Source: Selaginella moellendorffii (lineage: Eukaryota; Streptophyta; Lycopodiopsida; Selaginellales; Selaginellaceae). Taken from it: a DNA stretch of 64,000 nt. Under the pieces are notes generated by a model. It did not search any database, was not told the DNA's origin, and saw only the letters and a program-made list of their open reading frames with translations. Shown one piece after another: positions 56,565 through 64,000 of this stretch. Position 1 is the stretch's first letter. Each line of letters starts with the position of its first letter. The translations under genes and the position numbers were made by a program. The DNA lies in NCBI RefSeq assembly GCF_000143415.4, contig NW_003314266.1, positions 2,502,512-2,566,511 of the forward strand, written 5' to 3'.

Positions 56565-59535
56565 ATGGCGCTTCTCGGAGGCATAGCTGGAGCCTTGTTC
56601 CAGGATAAAGGCTCGTCTAAGATCGTCTATAAAGGCGCTGTCCTCGTCCGGAAAACTAATGTCCTCGATGTCACCAACGTTGGAGCTTCGGTGGTGGACA
56701 ATACCGCAGATCTCCTTGGTCTTGGAGTGACACTGCAATTGATCAGTAAGTATCTGTTTGTCGCTGCCAAGAACATCCTCACCTTTGAGTATTGTACAGG
56801 TGCCAAGACAGGAAAGAAGAGCAATCCCGCAAACCTTGAGAAGTGGTTGTTTTCTGGAGGATTATTTGCTACGGACGATGTCAAGTACTCTGTGAAGTTT
56901 TCAGTAGATCCGGATTTCGGACTGCCTGGAGCATTTATCATCGCAAATAGTCATCCAAGTGAATTTTACCTTGTCTCTTTGACTGTCGAGATGCCTGGAG
57001 GGGGGAAGATCGTTGAGTTTCCTTGCTATTCCTGGGTTTACAATTCGTCCCTCTACAGAACAGAGCGTCTGTTCTTCAGTAACCAGGTAGGCTCTGCGTG
57101 GTAAAGATCTCTGACTGTTGTATCCTTACGAATTCTTTCAGCTCTACTTGCCAAACGAGACACCGACGGGCCTGACAAATGCTCGGGAGAGTGACTTGAA
57201 AGCCCTGAAAGGCGATGGAACGGGAATTAGACAAAACTGGGATCGGATTTACGACTATGATGCTTATAACGATCTGGGAAATCCACTCCTCAACCTGCAA
57301 AGACCAACTTTGGGCGGATCGACTGATCTTCCTTATCCCCGCAGGTGTCGCACTGGTCGAATTAACATCAACGGAGGTCTGAATAAGAAGAAAAAAAAAG
57401 AATACTGATTAGTGATTTTCCTGTGCAACAGTTGAAACTCTCACCTTGACCCCGTTAAACAAATTCTACATACCAAGCGACGAAAGATTTGGCGCCGTGA
57501 AGAACAGTGACTTCCTGGCCGACGGTCTCAAGGCACTGAGTCACAGCGTTCTTCCAGCTCTGGAAAGCGTCATCACGTTTGACCAGACGTTTGATTCGTT
57601 CAAGGAGATAAAGGACCTGTATGACCAAGGATTTGACATATCCGAGCTTGTCACCTCACCAGTAAGGGGGATGCAAACGCCACTCGAGTTCTTCAACGAG
57701 TTCACTGCAGACACCGGCAACACCAGCTACATGAAGTACCCACTTCCGCAAATCTTAAAAGGTAATGCTCTTCAAATGCAAACTCGATAAACATGCATCT
57801 AACATCAGGCAACTACAGTGAATGAGAAGGGATGGATGACGGACGAAGAATTTGCAAGACAAATGCTGTGTGGAGTGAATCCTATGACGATTCAATGTCT
57901 GAAGGTAAGTTCATGATACTCACAGCCATTAGCCAACTCTTGAGTTCAGGAATTTCCACCGACGAGCACTCTGGATCCTGAAAAATACGGACCATCAAAG
58001 TCCGCTATTACCGAGGAACATATCGGCAGTCAGCTAGAAGGCTCAACCGTACAACAGGTTCGTTTTTCTGAAGTACGGGTTCTAAGTTGACTCCCTAACC
58101 ACGCAAATGGAAATGCAGGCAGTGAGTGACAAGAAACTGTTTATTCTCAGCTATCACGATGAGTTCATGCCTTACCTTGACGCGATCAACACCCAGAGAT
58201 CATCTTACGCTTACGCATCCCGAGTTCTCCTGTTTTTGAAGTCGAATGGAACTCTCCGGCCCGTAGCCATCGAGCTCAGCACACCGTCTTCTCAGAGAGT
58301 CTTCGTCCCACCGGCAGCTGGAAAAACCGATTGGCTCTGGGAGCTCGCGAAAGCACACGCCGCCACGAACGATTCTGGATATCACCAGCTTGTCAGTCAC
58401 TGGTAAGCCAAACATTTAGAGAAAGAAAACAAAAAAACAACCCTCTCGTATCTGTTGTGAAGGTTAAGGACACATGCTTGCATCGAGCCATTCATTATCG
58501 CGACTAACAGGCAGCTGAGCAAGCTTCACCCTCTAAACCCGTTCCTGCAGCCTCACTTCAAGTACACCATGTCAATCAACTCGCAAGCGCGGCAAAGCCT
58601 CATCAATGCAGCTGGAATCATCGAGCTAACTTTCACTCCAGGAAAATACTGCATGGAGATGAGCGCCGTGGTTTACAAAGGCTGGAGATTCGACGAACAA
58701 GGCCTACCAGCAGATCTCATCAAAAGGTAACACAAACAAAACAAAACAAATTCTGGCACTGACACCACTACTCGGTTCCAGAGGGATGGCGGTCCCAGAT
58801 TCCACAGCAAAGCACGGACTCAAGCTTGCAATCGAGGACTATCCATATGCCGCAGATGGTCTTGAAATCTGGGACGCTCTGGAAAAATGGACGTCCAGTT
58901 ATCTCGACGCTTGCTACAACGACGACGAAGCAGTAGCAAACGATACAGAGCTCCAGGCCTGGTGGAACGAAGTAATCAAGAAAGGCCATGCAGACAAGAA
59001 GGACGAGCCATGGTGGATCAAGCTGAACAGCAAGAAAAACCTGGCTCTAGCGCTCACCACTATAATCTGGGTAGCGTCGGCCCATCATGCAGCCGTGAAC
59101 TTTGGCCAGTATGCATACGCTGGCTACATGCCCAACCACCCCACCGCCACTCACAAGCCAATCCCGGCCGAAAACTCGAACGAACACAAGAAGCTGCTGT
59201 CAAACCCCGAGGAATTCTTCCTCGAGACGGTCTCGAGGAAGCTGGAAGCGATCCTCGTCATGCTCACGCTCGAGATCCTCTCCTCTCACGCGTCGGACGA
59301 GGAGTACCTGGGGCAGCGCCATATCTCGAACTGGACGGATAATCCCAAGGCCGTCGCCGCCTTCGAGAATTTCACCGCCGCGATGAAGAATGTGGAGGGA
59401 ATCGTGGCGCGCCGCAACGCCGATCCATCACTCAAGAACAGATTGGGGCCCGTGAGCATCCCCTACACGCTGCTCTCCCCGGCATCGGAGAAAGGGATCA
59501 CCGGCAAGGGCGTGCCCAACAGCATTTCCATCTGA
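56565..59535 (+). CDS. LOX: Lipoxygenase, copy 2, 9 exons
   Basis: Exons 56565-56745, 56800-57086, 57142-57376, 57432-57761, 57819-57904, 57950-58057, 58119-58402, 58463-58726 and 58782-59535 have exactly the same lengths as in copy 1 and give 842 aa. All iron ligands remain (HWLRTH, HHAAVN, terminal Ile) and the PLAT domain is intact. The proteins differ at scattered positions, such as SLYRTERLF versus NLYKTDRLF and [10 protein letters not shown] versus [10 protein letters not shown]. Intron 1 is 54 nt and open in frame, so retention would add 18 residues; copy 1 has a TAA there. It is clearly a block duplicate of 34498-37492. Confidence 0.96.
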
Positions 59536-59596
59536 GATATAAACCCTAAGGATATATACAATATATATAATACAAGTATATATATATTTATATATA

Positions 59597-59725
59597 TAAA
59601 AACGAAGGGCCCAGACCCCCGCAGCCGTCGGATGGGGCAGCCTCGGGAGCGTTCTTGGGAAGGGGAGGCCACCCCAGGCCCGGGCCAGTAGCCTTGCAGG
59701 AATATTGGCTCAATGTTGTGGTTCA
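59597..59725 (+). repeat. Dispersed ~130-bp repeat, copy 1 (copy 2 near 61510-61650)
   Basis: Shared pieces are cagccgtc, ggggcagcc/agggcagcc, gaaggggaggccacccc/gaaggggaagctaccct, aggcccgggccagtagcc and atattggctcaatgttgtgg. A shorter third copy of the start lies near 59785-59815. Confidence 0.75.
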
Positions 59726-59930
59726 ATGCATTATATACAATATATACCATACAAGGATATATATAATATCTATATATAAGAACAAAGGGCCCAAACCCCT
59801 GCAGCCATCTGACATAGGCAAGGCTGGAGTGCACTAGCAATGAAGAGCTATGCTATGTTTGAATTCTGGAGCTGACCGGTGCCATGGCAGTGGGTGTGGG
59901 TGATGCAAAGTATGCAAGTGACCTGAAGGT

Positions 59931-60167
59931 GTGTGCACAGCAAAGGCATCAAGGGAGTTCTTCAAGCTGCCAAAGGAGGAGAAGCTGAAGTACTTCAAGC
60001 TGCTAAAGGAAAAGAAGCTGAAGGACACTGCCAAGGAGTATGGCTTCAAGAGTGATGGCTATGGAAGTAAGATCTCCAATGCCACCAATGTTGTCCAGCT
60101 ATGGAGGGACGTGCATGTCTCCAAAGAGTAACTTGGCTGACTGGCCCATGCAGCCATTGCAATACAG
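59931..60167 (+). pseudogene. 2-oxoglutarate/Fe(II) dioxygenase exon relic
   Basis: One frame reads ASREFFKLPKEEKLKYFKLL, then SDGYGSKISNATNVVQLWRD, which is the N-terminal DIOX_N pattern (FFxLPxEEKxK, GYGS, WRD). A stop (60129-60131) follows, and after a frameshift DWPMQPLQYR appears before a good donor (CAG|GTAAGT at 60167). The KLPKEEKLKYFK piece is partly duplicated (KLLKEKKLK). No catalytic HxD or RxS exon is seen downstream, so this is a fragment. Confidence 0.6.
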
Positions 60168-60234
60168 GTAAGTCATCTTCCCTGTTCTCCCATTTCTTCG
60201 TCTTTGAAACCCCGTGAGGACTTCCCTGTTCTTA

Positions 60235-60715
60235 CAGTTCAATTGCGCATGTCAGCACTGATGGATTGAGCTAGGCAGATGAATCGATTCCTGATGTAAG
60301 ATTTCCCTGTTCTTGACGCAGTGAAAGAGTTGGTGTGGATTTGCAGAGTCATTGTGTATGAGGTGGTATATGGAGATTCTGATTTCTCAATCTTCCTTGG
60401 GCAGCATGCACATGTGGCCAGGAAGGGAAGAGGGCGTGGTTACAACTGTTACACCATGCACTCCTAGGGTTCTCTACCCATGGCTGCATGAGCAACACCA
60501 CAGGCAGGCTGGCGAGGGAGAGTGCCAGTGATGCAATCCTACTTTTGTGGCTTGGGCCCTCTCTGAATTGCACTTCAATTGTGCATGTTAGCACTGATTG
60601 AGCGAGGCAGATGAATTGATTTCTGGTGTAAGATTTCCCTTCTTGATGCAGTGAAAGAGTTGGTGTGGGTTTGCAGATTCACTAAAGAGGTAAATTCTGA
60701 TTTCTCAGTTTTCCT
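60235..60715. repeat. Two diverged direct copies of a ~170-bp block
   Basis: 60235-60410 and about 60565-60715 share ttcaattgygcatgt, agcactgat, gcagatgaat, gtaagatttccct and gcagtgaaagagttggtgtg. They lie about 330 bp apart with small indels. Confidence 0.8.
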
Positions 60716-62569
60716 TGTGTCCCAGTCATAGTCACTAGGGAACTCACTTGTGTCTGCTTGGAGATGAGGCCGAGTCACTTCTTTCAGATATGCTTAAGGA
60801 AATAACCTTTTCACAGATGTCTCGTAAGAAATTCTTTCTGTTTCTTTCTGTAACCCAAATTATTTTGAAGGCCTAATGGCATGTGCACTAACAAAATGGT
60901 GCTGGGTGAATTGAAGGTATTAGACTTTTCTTTTGCAAATTTGCTGTAATTACAGTGCCAGATCAAAGTGTGAGGACATGTGTTAAAACCAGTCACAGAA
61001 GTAAAGTTGCTATGCACACATATTTACGGTGAAATGTTTCCACCCTGTAGCTTCTCTCTGCCACCACCTTGCCTGCGAGATGGACAAGCAAGTTTGTGAA
61101 TCCATACTGGCTCTCTAGCTTATGTGCATAACATGGCAATTACCACTCAATCACATCCACCTTTGCAACGTGGCTACAAGTGAGTGATCCCTTTCTTTCT
61201 TAACAATTCCTTTCTTAAGCTAACTCAATTTCTATTGCCACAGCTTTCACTACCAATCAAGAGGCTTGAATCATTTCAAGCTCCTAGTGATAGATTGCAC
61301 GGAATTACCTTTTTACCACTCCTCCTCTGCCTTTGCAGCCATGAACTATGATAGGTTACTTTAGTTTCAAGACTTTTTTTTTGCAAAGTTCTTTCTTCTA
61401 GATTTTGAAAGCTATCGACACTTTAGCAGTTTAATAGTTAATCAAGGAGCAAATATAGCTAAGCTCAGCAAATCTTTTGAAATGGTATGAAATTTGCCAA
61501 CAACCCAGCATTTGCTGGCCCAGAGCCCTGCAGCCGTCCAATCCCAGGCCCAGGGCAGCCTTGGAAGCCATGGTTCTCCAGAAGGGGAAGCTACCCTAGG
61601 CCTAGGCCAAGGCCATGGTTTGCAAGAATATCAGCTCAATGTTGTGGTGGCCAATGGGCGGTAGGCACATGTGGCCATGAAGGGAAGAGGGCATGCCAAT
61701 CTCTTTGTCTCCAGGGCGTTTCTCATGGGATCTTCCAGGGCATTCTCTCCAAGCATGCAGTGGGTGTGCAGCAAGCTCACATTCATGGTGCATGGTGATC
61801 CATGCAATATCCACTTATGCATATGACCACTTTGAACACCCATGCCAATCCCTTGAACAAATCCCTGAGCACCATCAATATCTTAGATAACAATGGAAGA
61901 TTGTTGGTTCTGAGGTCCCTAAGTTAGTTTTTTCCTATTTTACTTACATCTTTCTTGAAGCTGTTCCAAATATGTATCTCACAATCTCGAGAAAAGTAAA
62001 AACTCTTTCTTTATTTCTCACGTAACTCTTCCACATTGCATCAGCAGGCTTGAAAGTTGTGCATCATCCTGGTCCATTCAAGTTCTTGAGGCTTGGAGTT
62101 CCAGGTAAAGCAAACTAGGTAGTTCTGCCTTGGTCTTGCTAGGTTGATGGAATTCCAATTCTGTTTGGGAAAACTCCTCCACTCGGCAAAGGGATTTATT
62201 CTTTGTTAGGCTTTCTCTCTTTGGATCCATCCTTCCATGATAAAAATTGTTATGTTATTCTTATTGTGCTTTAGTGTGTTTGGTATTGTTTAGCAGCAAG
62301 ATAGCAAACAAGATTGCAACAATCAGGGTCTCTTCTCTTTGCAGCTCTAGCAACTAGAATTACTGATTAATATTTGTGATTTTTTGGGTGAGAAAAAATA
62401 GCATTAATGTGATTTAAATATTTTCAAGAACTTTGCCAATTGGGCAATATCAACATTTTTAGATTTTTCTAGGTCTGAATACCAAGAGATTATCATCAGG
62501 ATTCATGTAAATTCTTGCTCTAAGAATGTGCTATTGCTAGTGAAGATTTTTGCGTGGTTTATGAAGAAT

Positions 62570-64000
62570 AATTTTGGATCTAAACACGCACTTTGACTAC
62601 TTCAACTTTAAACCAACTTCTTGTAACTGATCCAACACTTTATGAACATCATGAATATGGTTTTTCTCATGTCCCTTCCAAGTGAATTAAAACATCATTA
62701 ATGAAGTCAGCAATCACTTCTAGCATATTGCAAAGAACCTCGTCCATCATCCACTATAAAATTGCTAGAGCATTGTTCAAATAAAACAATACTACCAAGA
62801 ACTCATACAAACCAAATAGTGTATGAAAAACAATCTTAAGAATATCTTTTTCAGCCATCAGTACTTGTTGGTACTCAAAAACAAGATTTAACTTGGTGAA
62901 TCAATAACTTCTCCCTAGATGATCCAAGAGATCAGCAGTATGAGGAAGAGGGTATACATTTGGGATTGTCACTTTGTTTAACGAAAGATAATCGATATAA
63001 AAATAAATACTCCCATTAGAATTCGTTATAAAATGAGATTTATACGCCTAAATACTCTGCAATTTCCAAATAACTCCTTTTTCCAACATCTCTTTAACGT
63101 TTGCATGTAAAATTTTGATCTCTTTGGATAACTGACGATGAATAAGAACCTTGATTAGACAAGTATCTCCAATTGGAATAGGATGACATGCTGCAATCTT
63201 GGCCCCAAATAATAAGTCAAATTCAAAGAGATTGGCATACTTCTTCATGAGTCAGTCAACCGCTACAACACAAAGATTGTCGAAGGGATCGGAAAAGAAA
63301 AGAGAGGAACAAAACAGAAACTTAGAAGGAAGTAAGGGGGAGATAAAAGTGATGGAAGCAGAGGTAGAAACAAAGGGACGAAGAGATACAAAAGTGAGAG
63401 GAATGGAAAAAATATTAAAAAGTATAAGACAAGGGGGAGAAACCTCAAAGTCACACTTAATATGATTGTGCCACAATTAATCCATACTAAGGATGAAGTC
63501 AAAAACTTGATTTAGCACCACCTATAATAAATGCAACTTAAACTCAAGATTGCCTACATGCACAATTAGGTCCGCCTCACCCCATGCACATGCTTGTGTA
63601 TGGCTGTTGCCATAAAGAATGAAAATTAGCTCTTTTGCATGACAAATATATATATGGCAATATATGGCAACATGCTGAGTAATAGAAGATAAATTCAAGC
63701 TTGTATTAACTAATACAGAGAGAATAATAGAAGACTTTTTATTATAAAAACGAGTTTAAAAAGTAAATACTAAATGAACTGGTGCCGAGTGAACCCCTTG
63801 ATGATACTCTTGAAAGAAAGATGAAGGGATTATTGACTTATTCACGAAAGGTCTTTTTATTACTCATGTGACTTTTCATTTTTTAGATGCATCTTGGCTT
63901 CCACTACAGCAACATTAATAGGATGTTGTTGATGCTAGGGTTTCCATCTAGGAAATGGAGGTAGCCAATCTAAAAAACGCTAACAATGCTGATAAGTGTG
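62570..64000 (-). mobile_element. Partial Ty3/Gypsy copy D, decayed, runs off the window
   Basis: Starts abruptly at 62570 and is collinear with copy C from about 21625 to 23050: RT (62570-63200), protease and linker (63240-63800), end of gag (63850-64000). Short frames such as PIPIGDTCLIKVLIHRQLSK and HANVKEMLEKGVIWK are recognisable but broken. The RT-side end is truncated and the gag side continues beyond the window. Confidence 0.85.

Larger units (their letters stand above)
59536..62569. other. Repeat-rich spacer after lipoxygenase copy 2
   Basis: Contains the dispersed and local repeats and the dioxygenase relic listed separately. A TA-rich run lies at 59555-59600 and again at 59740-59785. 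No intact gene is recognised from 60170 to 62569. Confidence 0.55.

Noticed and set aside
61487-61798. 103-codon plus-strand frame
   Set aside because: It is Pro/Trp-rich translation of the dispersed repeat that also occurs at 59597-59725.

Overview
The window looks like a gene-dense piece of a vascular plant nuclear genome, most likely the lycophyte Selaginella moellendorffii or a close relative (inference). Reasons: plant-only families (pTAC2, galactinol synthase, HMA1, KELP, RS-type SR protein, lipoxygenase), very short introns (many 45-70 nt), GC-rich exons beside AT-rich spacers, Ty3/Gypsy LTR elements filling the gaps, and a cyanovirin-N homology gene of the kind known from ferns. A 100-N assembly gap lies at 53556-53655. 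All exon structures were built by hand from splice signals, reading phase and family conservation; no search was run.

Layout. (1) 0-10 kb: a compact cluster with a membrane dual-specificity phosphatase (-), galactinol synthase (-), a two-exon secreted CVNH lectin (+), pTAC2 (+) and a plant O-fucosyltransferase-family protein (-). (2) 11.3-24.2 kb: three related Ty3/Gypsy copies. A is decayed, on +, and carries two inserts that look like Cassandra-type TRIMs with 5S rRNA-like LTRs. B is decayed, on -. C is nearly complete, on -, with both LTRs, PBS, PPT, an intact gag and a pol holding three nonsense codons. (3) 25.4-30.8 kb: RS-type SR splicing factor, tRNA-Phe(GAA), KELP coactivator and the chloroplast P1B-ATPase HMA1, all on +. 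(4) 30.9-37.5 kb: a relic, then an intact copy, of a divergent pair: amino-acid permease (-) and lipoxygenase (+). (5) 37.5-54.8 kb: repeat-rich DNA with LINE relics on both strands, an old retrotransposon relic, and a chromodomain Ty3 element (42844-50206) with 5-bp target duplications. (6) 54.8-59.5 kb: a second permease/lipoxygenase pair in which the permease is broken, including a small inversion, and the lipoxygenase is intact. (7) 59.5-64 kb: local repeats, a 2-oxoglutarate dioxygenase exon relic and part of another Ty3 copy (-).

The genes are independent eukaryotic transcription units, not a pathway operon. Several products act in the chloroplast (pTAC2, HMA1). The permease/lipoxygenase pair is the one clear multi-gene unit that was copied as a block. 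The most notable item is the CVNH lectin, whose signal-peptide exon is only 15 codons long and easily missed.
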